DNA of 64,000 nucleotides from Owenia fusiformis (taxonomy: Eukaryota; Annelida; Polychaeta; Sabellida; Oweniidae): positions 27,336,166-27,400,165 of the forward strand of contig CAIIXF020000011.1 of assembly GCA_903813345.2 (NCBI GenBank). Direction: 5' to 3'. Both the position numbers and the translations under genes were made by a program. Below the pieces are notes generated by a model, which made no database searches, was not told the origin of the DNA, and worked only from the letters and a program-made list of their open reading frames with translations. Below are positions 14,601 through 29,600 of this stretch, in pieces. How positions within the stretch are numbered: position 1 is the first letter of the stretch; each line of letters starts with the position of its first letter.

Positions 14601-17600
14601 CTGAAGGAGTATGTACGATGAGTAAGTAAGACTTCACTGCCAATATATTAAGCTTGAATGAAACATGCTGGACAGTTACACATTGGTTTAACCATTGTCA
14701 GATAAGACAAAACTTCCTTTCCTGTATCTGTGATTTCTATTGACTACATCTAAAACACTGCACCTTTATCTACATTGGGCTGAGTTTACATATCAATCTA
14801 AATGAACAACTAACCTCTATTACAGAACGTGGTCTTAACGATGCATGTTTAGCAAACGAACAGTGTGCTGATGAGAATGCTGAATGTAAAGGCACTGGCA
14901 GTGAACGCATATGTTCATGTAGTGATGACTATTTTGAGTCTGAAGGAGTATGTACGTTGAGTAAGTAAAACTTCGCTGTCAATTCTTACAGTTAGGCATT
15001 GGTTTAACCATTGTCAGATAAAACAAAACTTCCTTTCCTGTATATGCGATCATCTCTATTTACTACATCTAAATCACAGCATCTTATCTACATAAGGCTT
15101 TGGGTTAACATATCAATCTAAATGAATATCTAACCGTCATTACAGAACGTGGTCTTAACGATGCATGTTTAGCAAACGAACAGTGTGCTGATGAGAATGC
15201 TGAATGTAAGGGCACTGGCAGTGAACGCATATGTTCATGTAGTGATGGCTATTTTGAGTCTGAAGGATTATGTACGTTGAGTAAGTAACGCTTCGCTGCC
15301 AATATATTAAGCTTGAATGAAACATGTTACACAGTTAGGCATTGGTTTAACCATTTTCAGATAAGACAAAATATCCTTTCCTGTATCTGTGATTTCTATT
15401 TACTACATCTAAAACACTGCACCTTTATCTACATTGGGCTGAGTTAACATATCAATCTAAATGAACAACTAACCTCTATTACAGAACGTGGTCTTAACGA
15501 TGCATGTTTAGCAAACGAACAGTGTGCTGGTGAAGATGTTGAGTGTAAGGGCATTGGAAGTGAACGCATATGTTCATGTAGTGATGACTATTTTGAGTCT
15601 GAAGGAGTGTGCACGTTAAGTAAGTACCACTTCGCTGTCAATATATAAAGCACGAGGTGACTAAATAGTCTATATACGCTTTGGTGGATGGATATGGAAA
15701 CTCAAACACTAAATCGAACATGCTTTCAGTAAGGCACTGGTTAAAACATTGTCAGATGAGACAAAACTTCCTTTCCTGCATATGTGATTTCTATTTACTA
15801 CATCTAAAACACTGCACCTTTATCTACATTGGACTGAGTTTACATATCAATCTAAATGAACAACTAACCTCTATTACAGAACGTGGTCTTAACGATGCAT
15901 GTTTAGCAAACGAACAGTGTGCTGATGAGTATGCTGAATGTAAAGGCACTGGCAGTGAACGCATATGTTCATGTAGTGATGACTATTTTGAGTCTGAAGG
16001 AGTATGTACGTTGAGTAAGTAAAACTTCGCTGCCAATATATTAAGCTTGAATGAAACATGCTGGACAGTTACGCATTTGTTGAACCATTGCCAGATAAGA
16101 CAAAACTTCCTTTCCTGTATCTGTGATTTCTATTGACTACATCTAAAACACTGCACCTTTATCTACATTGGGCTGGGTTTACATATCAATCTAAATGAAC
16201 AACTAACCTCTATTACAGAACGTGGTCTTAACGATGCATGTTTAGCAAACGAACAGTGTGCTGATGAGAATGCTGAATGTAAAGGCACTGGCAGTGAACG
16301 CATATGTTCATGTAGTGATGACTATTTTGAGTCTGAAGGAGTATGTACGTTGAGTAAGTAAAACTTCGCTGTCAATTCTTACAGTTAGGCATTGGTTTAA
16401 CCATTGTCAGATAAAACAAAACTTCCTTTCCTGTATCTGCGATCATCTCTATTTACTACATCTAAATCACAGCACCTTATCTACATAAGGCTTTGGGTTA
16501 ACATATCAATCTAAATGAATATCTAACCGTCATTACAGAACGTGGTCTTAACGATGCATGTTTAGCAAACGAACAGTGTGCTGATGAGAATGCTGAATGT
16601 AAGGGCACTGGAAGTGAACGCATTTGTTCATGTAGTGATGGCTATTTTGAGTCTGAAGGATTATGTACGTTGAGTAAGTAACGCTTCGCTGCCAATATAT
16701 TAAGCTTGAATGAAACATGTTACACAGTTAGGCATTGGTTTAACCATTTTCAGATAAGACAAAATATCCTTTCCTGTATCTGTGATTTCTATTTACTACA
16801 TCTAAAACACTGCACCTTTATCTACATTGGGCTGAGTTAACATATCAATCTAAATGAACAACTAACCTCTATTACAGAACGTGGTCTTAACGATGCATGT
16901 TTAGCAAACGAACAGTGTGCTGGTGAAAATGTTGAGTGTAAGGGCATTGGAAGTGAACGCATATGTTCATGTAGTGATGACTATTTTGAGTCTGAAGGAG
17001 TGTGCACGTTAAGTAAGTACCACTTCGCTGTCAATATATAAAGCACGAGGTGACTAAATAGTCTATATACCCTTTGTTGGATGGATATGGAAACTCAAAC
17101 ACTAAATCGAACATGCTTTCAGTAAGGCACTGGTTAAAACATTGTCAGATGAGACAAAACTTCCTTTCCTGCATATGTGATTTCTATTTACTACATCTAA
17201 AACGCTGCACCTTTATCTACATTGGGCTGAGTTTACATATCAATCTAAATGAACAACTAACCTCTATTACAGAACGTGGTCTTAACGATGCATGTTTAGC
17301 AAACGAACAGTGTGCTGATGAGAATGCTGAATGTAAAGGCACTGGAAGTGAACGCATATGTTCATGTAGTGATGACTATTTTGATTCCGAAGGAGTATGC
17401 ACGTTGAGTGCGAGTGAGTAAACTTTTGTTGTAAATGTATAATAGCATGATTGAAAAAGTATCTAATTGCAATTCGGCCCCTATGTTAACACTATTAGAT
17501 TATTCTTTTCTGTATCTGGTATCTTTATTTACTACATCTCAGACAATGAATGTTCATTGGCACGAGGCAAATTTGACTTACTGTGTCTGAATTAACAACT

Positions 17601-20600
17601 CTGACTTAGCAATCTCTATTCTAGAACGTGGCCTTAACGATGCATGTTTAGCAAACGAACAGTGTGCTGATGAGAATGCTGAATGTAAGGGCACTGGAAG
17701 TGAAAGCATATGTTCATGTAGTGATGACTATTTTGAGTCTGAAGGAGTGTGCACGTTAAGTAAGTAACATGTTGTTTATTCGGCATGTTTTAAACATTAT
17801 TAAGTTTCGTTATGACTTCTGCTTCTCTATATCTGCCTCTGCCATCTCTATTTACTGCATCTTTTATTTTCATAAGCAATCAAATTTACAAAAACAGCCT
17901 TTTTAATACTCAAATGACTGGTTTACTAAATAACCGCAGAACTAAAAATAATTAAAATTAAACGATTGCAATGTATCTTTAAACACTCTTCAACTGACAT
18001 CGTCTTTCACGGATATATCTTTGTCCTGATGTTAGAACTAGCTGTTGGCGAAACATGTGACAGAGGCGAGACTTGCATTGACCCGAATGCTGTGTGTTGG
18101 GCGTTTACATGTGTATGCAAAAGCACGTATGAGGACATCGGTGGTGTGTGCACCCCAGAAAGTATGTATCACCACATGGATCCATGGACAGCACAAATAC
18201 ATGTCTCGGGTTTTAGTATATCAAGTTGTTTGAATATAAATGTATGTATTGTGAATTATCATACAGCTGTATTTAATTGATTAACCTGTTCTGACTAATA
18301 TTATTACAATCCACTGACTATTCTCCACAAAAAGGATCACTTTGATTCTAGTACGTAGTATACACACTTTGCACCCCCAAGTACAATAATAACCTTAGTA
18401 TTAATTCTTTATTGTACCATGCTTACCTATGATTTGTGTATTACACTATGGCAGATATATCTAATATATAGAAATGCAAAATAGTTCAATTCTAACTGTT
18501 CACCGCAATTAAGTGTGATAAAAGGTCAACGACTAAACTACTTATACCGTACTTTGATACGATGACATATCTTGCAACTGAGCTATTCCTTCCACAATAT
18601 ATGACAGGAATACCAAATTCGAAACTGTTCTCTTGCCATTCATTGTTTAATTGTGTAGCAGGTTATACCTTCCTGTAGTTATATTATGGCTTCCATACAT
18701 AATAAATTGATGCCATTCACTTGGCACCTTTTAATATGCACTTGTGCAACAGTGTGATGAATACACGATTCATTTCAGGTAGTAGTGTCGAGTGTGTTGG
18801 TTGACTGTGTAAATAATTCATCTACAGCTTGATCTGTGACATGTGGGGGTTGGGTAATAGAGTAATATTTAATATTCATTCCAGGTAGTTGTGTTTGGGG
18901 TGAATGGGTAAAGAATTCATCTACATCATGTTCTGTGACATGTGGGGGTGGAATAGTAGAAGAAACGTGGACAAGGAGATACGTTAATGAAGGGGGTGAT
19001 TGTATTGGGGCCCAGGAAGACATGAGGAGCAGTGCGTGCAATATTGAATCGTGTCCTAGTAAGTATTTTAGAGGTGGTAGAATGTGTACATAATCTGAAT
19101 AAACTAAAAGATTGTTGTACAAGGATTGACGAGTGTTGATCAAGCACACCCCGGAGTGGCACTGCCAATGTCTGCTACAGTGTCAAATTTTTGCATGCTT
19201 TTTTCAGTCGAGTGTGTATGGGGTGAATGGTCTAAAATCTCAACATCATCATGTTCAGTTACGTGTGGAGGTGGTACACAGCTCGAGACCTGGGAACGGA
19301 GGTACACGAATGAAGGGGAGGCGTGTAACGGAACTGAAACGGACAATAGAACTGCGGCGTGCAATGTAGAATCCTGTCCGGGTAAGACATGTGTATCCAT
19401 AGCAAGGCTAAATATGTATCAACAAATTTTAACTGAATATTGCAAAATAGTGTCAAAAATATGATAAATTGCAGAGTTCTTTCATGCTTTTAATTTTCAG
19501 TCGAGTGTGTTTGGGGTGAATGGTCTAAACTTTCAACTTCATCATGTTCAGTTACGTGTGGAGGTGGAACACAACTTAAGACCTGGGAACGGAGGTACAT
19601 TAATGAAGGGGAAGCGTGTAACGGAACTGAAACGGACAATAGAACTGCGGCGTGCAATGTAGAATCCTGTCCGGGTAAGATATATGTATTCATAGCAAGG
19701 CTAAATATGTATCCATAAATTTTAACTGTATATTGCAAAATGGTGTCAAAAATATAATAATATTCTCAGAGTTCGTTCATGCTTTTAATTTTCAGTCGAG
19801 TGTGTTTGGGGTGAATGGTCTAAAATCTCAACTGCACCATGTTCAGTAACGTGTGGAGGTGGTACACAACTTGAGACCTGGGAACGGAGGTATACGAATG
19901 AAGGGGAAGCGTGTAACGGAACTGAAACGGACAATAGAACTACGGCGTGCAATGTAGAATCCTGTCCGGGTAAGATATATGTATTCATAGCAAGACTAAA
20001 TATGTATTCATAAATTTTAACTGAATATTGCAAAATGGTGTCAAAATATAATAGTATTCTCAAGAGTTCTTTCATGCTTTTAATTTTCAGTCGAGTGTGT
20101 TTGGGGTGAATGGTCTAAAATCTCAACTGCACCATGTTCAGTTACGTGTGGAGGTGGTACACAACTTGAGACCTGGGAACGGAGGTACACGAATGAAGGG
20201 GAAGCGTGTAACGGAACTGAAACGGACAATAGAACTGCGGCGTGCAATGTAGAATCCTGTCCAGGTAGGATATACTCTCCCCTCCATAAGTTTGGCAACC
20301 TTTTTTCCCCCATTGAACTACGTGTTAAAGCCTCTTTACCTTTGAATTTTTATTTACTTAACCTGCGATAAAAATACTTATACTATTGATGGAAACGTAA
20401 TTTGACTTTAATTCCAATACCTCCAAATGTTCACAATTTTTTTCCTCAATTACAACAGGTCGAAAATTGATGATAAATTTGATGAATTTTTGAAAATCGA
20501 CATTCCCATGTTAACCAATGGGAAATGGTAGGTTTGCCGCAAGTCATATGACAGAATATCCATCTATCCGAGTCCTTGCAAAAAATACGAGTTAGGCAGG

Positions 20601-23600
20601 CAATTGAATTTGCTAACTTTATTTAACAAAAAATTGATATGTTTCTTCAGGTTCAACAAAGTTATAGGGCTTTAAAGTCAAAATTGTTTTTCAAAAAACC
20701 TCTCCCATTGAAATAACACAGGAGGTGAAAAATTATTTTCAAAAATGACTTTGAAGCGCTGTAACTTTAATATTCATTAAATAAACCAAACACTTAATGT
20801 TCAAAAAAGTTAGACAATTCAATTTTCTATATAAAAATATTTTTTGCCGAATCTTTTACTGAAAAGATATCCTGATTTTTGATTTGCCCCAAACCCTCCA
20901 TTTCCCATTGGATTACATGGGAATGACGATTTTCAAACATTCATCAAATTTATCATCAATTTTCGACCTATTGTAATTGAGGAAAAAAATTGAGAAAATT
21001 TGGAGGTATTGGAAATAAAGTCAAGTTACTTTTCCATCAATATTATAAGCTATTTCATCGCCGGTTAGGTAAATAAAAATTCAAACGTAAAGAGGCTTTT
21101 ACACGTAGTTCAATGGGGGAAAAGGGTTGCCAAACTTATGGAGGGGAGTGTATGTATTCATAGCAAGACTAAATAATATGTATCCATAAATTTTAACTGT
21201 ATATTGCAAAATGGTGTCAAAAATATAATAATATTCTCAAGAGTTCTTTCATGCTTTTAATTTTCAGTCGAGTGTGTTTGGGGTGAATGGTCTAAAATCT
21301 CAACTGCACCATGTTCAGTTACGTGTGGAGGTGGTACACAACTTGAGACCTGGGAACGGAGGTACATTAATGAAGGGGAAGCGTGTAACGGAACTGAAGA
21401 GGATAATAGAACTGCAGCGTGCAATGTAGAATCCTGTCCGGGTAAAAGATCTATATTTATAGCAATTTCTGGTTAAGACTATATATTAGATAACAAGAAT
21501 CGATAATAAAACTGGTACTGCTTAAATATGCAGGCAATGTTTCTAAAGCATAACCATCATACTTTTCTTCATTTGCAGTCGAGTGTGTTTGGGGAGAATG
21601 GACTAAAATCGGAACTGCACCATGTTCAGTTACTTGTGGTGGCGGTACAGAACTGGAGGTCTGGCAAAGGAAATACATTAATGAAGTGGAAGCGTGTAAC
21701 GGAACTGAGGAGGACACGCGGACTGCGGCGTGCAGTACAGAATCATGCCCAGGTAAGAGATACATATCCGTGGCCATACGTTTTGACCGGAAATGTGACC
21801 TATATTAAAGAATACTGATTATAGGGCTTGGTATCACATGTTCTCAATGCTTTTTCATTTGCAGTCGAGTGTGTTTGGGGTGAATGGTCTACAATTTCAA
21901 CTGCATCATGTTCAGTTACGTGTGGAGGTGGTACACAGCTCGAGACCTGGGAACGGAGGTACATTAATGAAGGGGAAGCGTGTAACGGAACTGAGGAAGA
22001 CACAAGGACTGCGACGTGCAATATAGAAACCTGTCCATGTGAGTGGGGAGAGTTTAGTGAATGGGAAGGCGGAAATTGCACTGAAGACTGTTTGATAATT
22101 GAACAAAGGACAAGAAACTACGGAGGGGGTGAAAATTGTCCAAGTGATACCGAAACTGAAACACGTACCGTGGAATGTACCAAGTCACCATGTAGAAGTA
22201 AGACAATGCAATTAGTGTTTTATAATAACAATGTGTTATCTCAGTCGTATCTCAAAGCTCTTTGTATATGTAATTTTATATGTTTTGTCTAAAAATTGAA
22301 AAGCCGCATGATCAATGTTCAATATTCTTTTCATTATCACTCCCATACACCCTTCATTCTTCCTTAAAGGGGTAAGTTGTGATTTCGAACCAAGCTCATC
22401 TTGTGGGTACACCGATGATAGTAACACTGGGAACGTTTGGCTAGCGAATAGAGGGACAACTCCAACTTCGTATACTGGACCAGATGCGGATCACACTTCG
22501 GGGGAATGTACGCATTGGCTTTCGTTTTCAGAGTGTCTCACTAAGTTTGTAGTATTTCATTTAATACACTCATGAATTATCAGAATCAGTTTTGTTGTGG
22601 GGTGCTTTCGTTTGTTTAGCGTATTGAATTAGGATTCATAGATACTACTATCCTTTGGTATCATTCAGTATTAATAATTATTTTTCAAGTTTTCTTTCTC
22701 ATATTAGGAAGTATGTGTTTACCTTTCAGCTGATGGAACGTATATTTACATGGAAGGTAATGATATGCTATCTGGCGCAGCAATCAGAATAGCAACCCCC
22801 ATATTTGAGAGTTATGGTACAAGTTGTTTATCATTCTGGTACCATATGAAAGGCTACTACATTGGTTCACTCAGTATCTATGTTGAGGATGAGGCAAGGT
22901 GAGAAATGATGAACAATGGCAGTAATTAGAAACGGTTAACATAACAACTTATCTCAATGTTCTTGGACAACTTACTTTTAACCTTTATTCATAAGTAGCA
23001 TACACAAACAAAATCTGCACAAGTCTATGAAGTCAATGCTAAAACTCACTAAGCCCTTTAAAGTTTTAAATAGTTTAATTGTTTTTACTTGCATAATAAA
23101 TTACATACGCGCATAGATTCTGGAGGGCCGAGGCTATAGGCATTATTACCCTCCCTCCCCCCTCTCCCCCCTCTCCCAGAGTCACAGAGGAACATAATAT
23201 ACATATGACACTGTGCTATACTGAATATGAAACCTTTCAATATCTTTAATTGATCCTTGTACTTACAGTTCCATGTTCTCCCTAGACCAAAAGGTATGGT
23301 CATCATTTGGTCATAGAGGCGTGTTATGGAATTATGCCTACATCGATATAGAGAACCGAAGTAGCTTCCGAGCTGTGTTTGAAGCCATACGTGGACCTGC
23401 TATTAACTCCGATATTGCAATTGACGATATCAACATTAAAGAAGGACCTTGTGAAGTAACAGATAATGGTAAGATTAAAAAATTACATAAAAGCAATTGG
23501 TGTCCCATCATTGGCCTTTATTTGCCCGATTGAACATGATGGTGGTGTTAGGGAAATTGTTGTTATGGGGTCATTTTAAACTCATTGAGAGAAGGACTTA

Positions 23601-26600
23601 AAATTATACGTTCACATTCAAAGACTGACAAAAATATGTTACTTTACTTCTCTTTTTGCACATTTTGCAATTTGCAAATATTTGATGTTGCAAAATTTGG
23701 ACACCATTTAACATGAATTTCAGAAATCAATTAAGCATACTAAGATATTACCCAAGGATTGTACTTGTCATATTGTAAGAAGTTTACACGGTATTTACCA
23801 GTGAGAGAACAAGAACCTCGACATTTAAATAGTGAAAACATTGTATCTGTTTGAATTATAAATCACAAATAGTTCGAATTTTACAGTGACGATCGTACGC
23901 CTTTCCAATCGGTTCTCAACAAAATATGCATTTCATTAGTCCTGCACGAAACAAAAACTTCGTGAATACCAATATATTTTCATATCGGTATATCTGATCG
24001 GGCAATAAAGAACTGATTTTAATAACTTAATGGAGTATGATATCATTTCTAGATGTAACTTGTGACTTTGAGGACCAGTATTTGTGTGGGTATAGTCAAA
24101 GTCAAGAAGATACTCTGGAATGGTCCTGGGAAACCATAGCAACACCGACCAGTTCCACGGGATGCAGTAGTGACCATACAAACGGTATTTTTATCTTAAT
24201 ACATTTATGAATTTTTTCATTGTATTCAATCAGTCAATTGCGATCAGAATTGGCCTTGATATTACTGTGTTTTATGAACTAGACCACCTCTGGTAAGTCA
24301 ATCTGAAATTACTCATGAATAGCGTTTACAAAGAACCTGTTCATATTCTTCAATTACTTCGGATCGGACATTTACGACTTTGATAAGTCCCAAAATATTT
24401 TATAATCCATAGAAGAGTCTCATAGAAATTACGTAAAGTCATAGACGTATGTGTAAGAAAGAAACTACAATAAAATGATTGCAAAATATGTAGTTCATTG
24501 AATCAAATTCTCATGAAATATGCAATAAACATAAATCTGTTTTCGACCAAAGGGGACGGCACTGGACATTTTCTCTATATCGAAGCAAGCGAGGTGCAAG
24601 CTGGTAGTCAGGCGGCACTTACAAGTCCTAAATCAGAATTAAGTCCCGGTGACAGGAAATGTCTCACGTGGTGGTATCACATGAATGGCGTCAATACTGG
24701 CGATTTACTGGTCAATGCAGATATTGCATCAAACAAGAGCACAATAGCAACGTGGTCAAGAAGTGGAGCACAGGGTAACACGTGGCTTCAAGGCGAATTG
24801 ACAGTTGGCGCTGATGGTTCACTTGCTGTTACATTCAGTTTTTCTGCTACTAGAGGCTCTGGTGGCTCAAAGGGCGACATTTGCTTAGATGATATAGTGT
24901 TGAAGGATGGCCCATGTTGTAAGTCGGTTCAGTTACTAATTTTACTGTACTCTCTTTTTCGATGCTGACCTTTCATACGGGCATTGGGCCGATATTTGTT
25001 TTCGATTTTTGCTTGCAAATATGTTAGATTCGGAGAAATATATTGACTTCTACTTGTGTAAAGCCAGTAAAGCAACTGTCTGCCAAGGTTTTAAAGAAAC
25101 TTATTGAAGTATACATATTGAGGTCTTGCCTAGTAGTATAAGAATGCCTCAAATCTTAAACTATTGCCTCACCTAGCCCCCGCATAATTTTAGATTCTGG
25201 CTCCGCCTCTGTATTCGATCATTTACATTCACTTTTAGCAAAAGAGGAGTGTATTTGGGGTGCATGGTCCAAAAACTCAACGTCATCGTGCTCTGTGACA
25301 TGTGGAGGAGGTATATTAGAGGAAACTTGGCAAAGAACCTCCACTTCGGGAGGGCCATGTAGTGAAACTGATATTGAAATAAGAACCATAGCCTGCAGTG
25401 AAGAGCCCTGTGAAATTGGTGATTTGATTTATCTTACAAACACAATCTCATTTAGTCCAATGACATATTGTGCCAAAAAATGAAGATAGATCATTTAATA
25501 TAATGAAAATTAAAGTATGCAACGAGACCAATGCACTCATTTGAAGCTGAAACAAGACTTTATATATATTATAATATAGCTTTTATTTCAATTTTACATT
25601 GCTACACTATTCACTACAGTCGCTAGAGTCGCAATAAATGTTCTTTTGAGTGTTTGAATGATGAACAAAATCAACTGTTTTTAAAATTCTTAACCAACAA
25701 AGAGATTCGACTCAGTACCAGTTATTGGATCGATGTACCTTATCTGAATAATATTCATGTTGCATTATAGATTGCGCATGGGGAGAGTTCAGTGAATGGG
25801 AAGGGGGCAATTGTACTGAAGACTGTAAGATAGTGGAACAAAGGATCAGATATTATGGCGGAGATGCAGAGTGTCCAGCTGATAACGAAACTGAAACGCG
25901 TACCGTGGAATGCACCAAGTCACCCTGTAGACGTAAGACCTTGAAAATAATATTTTGAAGAGATTAATTTGAGCATATGTACTAATGATTTATGAGAGAT
26001 TTAAAGCACTGGGGTTTTTCCTTGTAACCCTGAAGCCAAGGCCTTCAGGCCTATCTTTAGGTTAGCAAACAAAATATTCATGTAGTATAATTTACACACA
26101 TCCACAATGTTAAAGCATTTAAATACAACAAGAAATGATAAGATTCTAGCCCTCAAACTATGAACATTTTTTCTTGCATAATATGAATCAAATGCTTGAT
26201 TAATCAACGATGTAATAGTAACTGTAATTTGCTTTGTAAATTACCAAAGCAATTGGCAATACGTGACACGATGACAATAGGATAGTTTCTAAATAGCAGA
26301 AAAACCAATGAAATCCAGTGCTGCCATCTTTTATTAAGCTTTTAACTTGGGCTAGAGTTCCATTCACTTACATTCTAAAATCTTGGAAAAGTGGCTTAAT
26401 TTCATGGTTTATCAAAGTGTGTTAGTTGAATCTGTAAAAAACTTGAGTGATATACCACATGATGACCCTTTTATGTACATGTTGTGATTAAACATTTTAC
26501 TTAGCTTTGATCAATTCGTTTCCAAAGTAATAGGTGTTTGACAGTTAGCTCATGGAAGCCAAAAATGTAGCTCTCAAATAAACTTGATTTTACTGCTACA

Positions 26601-29600
26601 GATGGATAATTTGGAGTTTTAATCTATATATATATCTGTGTGAAGTTATCAGGAACATGATGGACTAATTCGACTAATTCGGTGTCTTTTCATGTCATCG
26701 TAAAACACTGTATTTGAAACATTTGAAATAAAGTGAATTGAATTGAAAAAAAACAAACAAAAACATGCAAATGTTATTTGACATACAAATAACCCAAGGT
26801 TTCAAAGAATTCTAGCATTGCATCTATGGACATTTGGCCCAAGTTTTTTTAAATTGTCATAGAAAATTATTCAAATTACATAACTGTGTAAATCAAAGCT
26901 ATTGTAGGAGAAAACAATTCACTGAATTCAAATATGCCATTTAAAAGAAGGTAAAGTAAGTCATTAGAGGTCTAATTTGCAAGTCTCTTAAAATCTCACG
27001 AAAAACGAGATTTAGTGAGATTTCAAAAGCTATATAGAAACTATGCTATTGTATTATTGTACAATTCAATTGAATATGTACCACACTAAACCTTAAAACT
27101 ATACATCTACATGTATCTATAGGTATCAGCTGTGATTTCCAATCAATCTCCGCATGTAGCTTTTCGAATGACATCTCCACCGGATACTTGTGGAGGGAGG
27201 GCAACGGGCAAACAGCAACTAGTTTTACAGGACCAGATTCTGATCACACAACTGGCCAAGGTAATTGTTCTGGTTATTCGAATCGATGCAAAATATAGAT
27301 ATAGTTTGGAACAAAATAAATGACAGGTGGATTTTCTATCACCATATCCAAACCATGGTGTTTTGAAAGCCCTATAGTCTAAAATATTGTCTAAATACAT
27401 ATCCCTTAACATTTGTATATATTACATTTTTATATACTCTCATCCACTTATGAATGACCTCTTTAAATTTCTCTTATTTTTAACATGGGGAATCCACACT
27501 TCAGCAAATCTATGTGTCGTTATTTTTGTTCCAAACTCACGGTGTTATAGCATGACGGTTACGTCAAGGCGATTTGCAAAATGTTGCGGTAACGATAACA
27601 AAAAATGGCGGATAGGAAAGACAGCATGTCCTCTTTCTCGCCTGTAGGCAATATTCACAGATAAGATTTTCTTTTTAACTAGTTCCATTCGGTGACGTAC
27701 ACTCCCCTCCATAAGTTTGGCAACCTTTTTCCCCCATTGAACTACGTGTTAAAGCCTCTTTACCTTTGAATTTTTATTTACTTAACCTGCGATGAAAATA
27801 CTTATACTATTGATGGAAAAAAAGATAAGATTTGTATTGTCTTCAATTTCATGGATTCATCTTCTAAATGAGACATATTATGTATCTTTTTAATTTAAAA
27901 AGAGGGAACATTTTGAAAACACTTTCATTTGCATCATGTTAGCGCAGACCTTGAAATTTCATCACTTGGTTTCATGAAACCAATTACATAATCTGTACAT
28001 TGAAACTGTACAATGATGATGACATAGATTTTAGCACAATATATACATATAGACCACATAGCCAAATAAAACTTTGAAATAAACAAATAAGCATTTTCCA
28101 AGGTTTTACCAAATCTAGTTCTATAAGCCAAACACCGATCGTTTTCTAATTTATGCTGGGTTTCCAGAAAGTGGGAAATACATTTACCTGGAAGCGTCAG
28201 ATGTGCCGAGAGAGGGAGAGGTGCGGATATCCACTCCAGTGTTCGAGAGTTATGGAGAGTCTTGTGTGACATTCTGGTATCACATGAAAGGGTACTACAT
28301 GGGGACCGTCAATGTTTACGTTGAGGACGAGTCAAGGTGACAACATATTGCTGTTCAATAAGATATTACAGCTTATTCTATACGATAGAGTATTATGGAC
28401 ACAACCGACAATGTCAAAGACATAGTATATCGCCCCAAATATTAAATAAAACCAGACATTATTAGAGAAGGCTAAATTACCGAAGATCACAACTACGGAT
28501 AAATAATGAAGATAATCTGTGAATGTGTGTATACCCTATAAGATGTGACGTATATCTTCATATCATATTTTCTTACAGCTCAGTGTTCTCACTGGATGAA
28601 AAGGTTTGGTCATCATTTGGTCACAGAGGTCTTCTATGGAACTTTGCTTACATCGATATTCCAAACCGAAGCACTTTTAGAATCGTCTTTGAAGGTGTGA
28701 GAGGCAGTGCTTCAAATTCTGATGCCGCCATTGATGATGTACTGATCAGAGAAGGCCCGTGTACAGTTGCAGGTTTAGGTAAAGCATCTTAGGATATTTT
28801 GCTACAAAATAACATATCTTAATCACCTAGATATAAGAATGCATACAAGTAGAACAAGCCACAAAAACTCAAAGTAAATCATCTTCCAATGAAGCCTCCT
28901 AAATTATGTTAAATGATTTCAAATTGTTAATAACCTGTAATATATTTTTGAAGAGGCGATCATTGGAAAAATGCATATAACATATGTATAATACCTAAGT
29001 ACTGTAATACAACCGTCCCTCAATCGCCACATCTCCGTACTGTAGCAGTTCGTCCGGTGCTTACCCTGGCACGATTGCACTGAACGAGTTATTCAATTGC
29101 AAAGATTACAGGATCGAAAGAAACAAATAAGACTCTTTACTCATAAACCAATTGTTATGTCATGCCGTATAAAACCTTAATCTTCAATTGAATGGTATTG
29201 CATGCTTCCTATTTAAGGTGTGTCTTGTGACTTTGAGGACCAGTATTTATGTGGGTATAGTCAAAGTCAAGAAGATACTCTGGAATGGTCCTGGGAAACC
29301 ATAGCAACACCGACCACTTCCACGGGATGCAGTAGTGATCATACAAACGGTACGTAAACTAAGTTAGCCCCGAAAAATGATTTCGGCATATTTTTCGTAA
29401 TTTACGATATGACTTTTATGTGGAAACAATCTTTGACGTCGTCTGTAATCAGCCACGCTAATTATAACTGAAGCTAGACAATGATACATATCGAACAATA
29501 CATGTATATGTTACACAAAACATGATGATAATATTGTGATTTTCAGGTGACGGGACAGGCCATTATCTTTACATTGAAGCAAGCAACATACAAGCGGGGA

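Noticed and set aside
11201-17759. Regularly spaced direct repeats that could suggest a CRISPR array
   Set aside because: Units are 135-nt coding exons with splice sites and near-identical introns of variable length; the context is a eukaryotic gene.
19140-22081. Repeated minus-strand frames across the TSP1 exons
   Set aside because: They are antisense shadows of the TSP1 exons, repeated because the exons are tandem copies.
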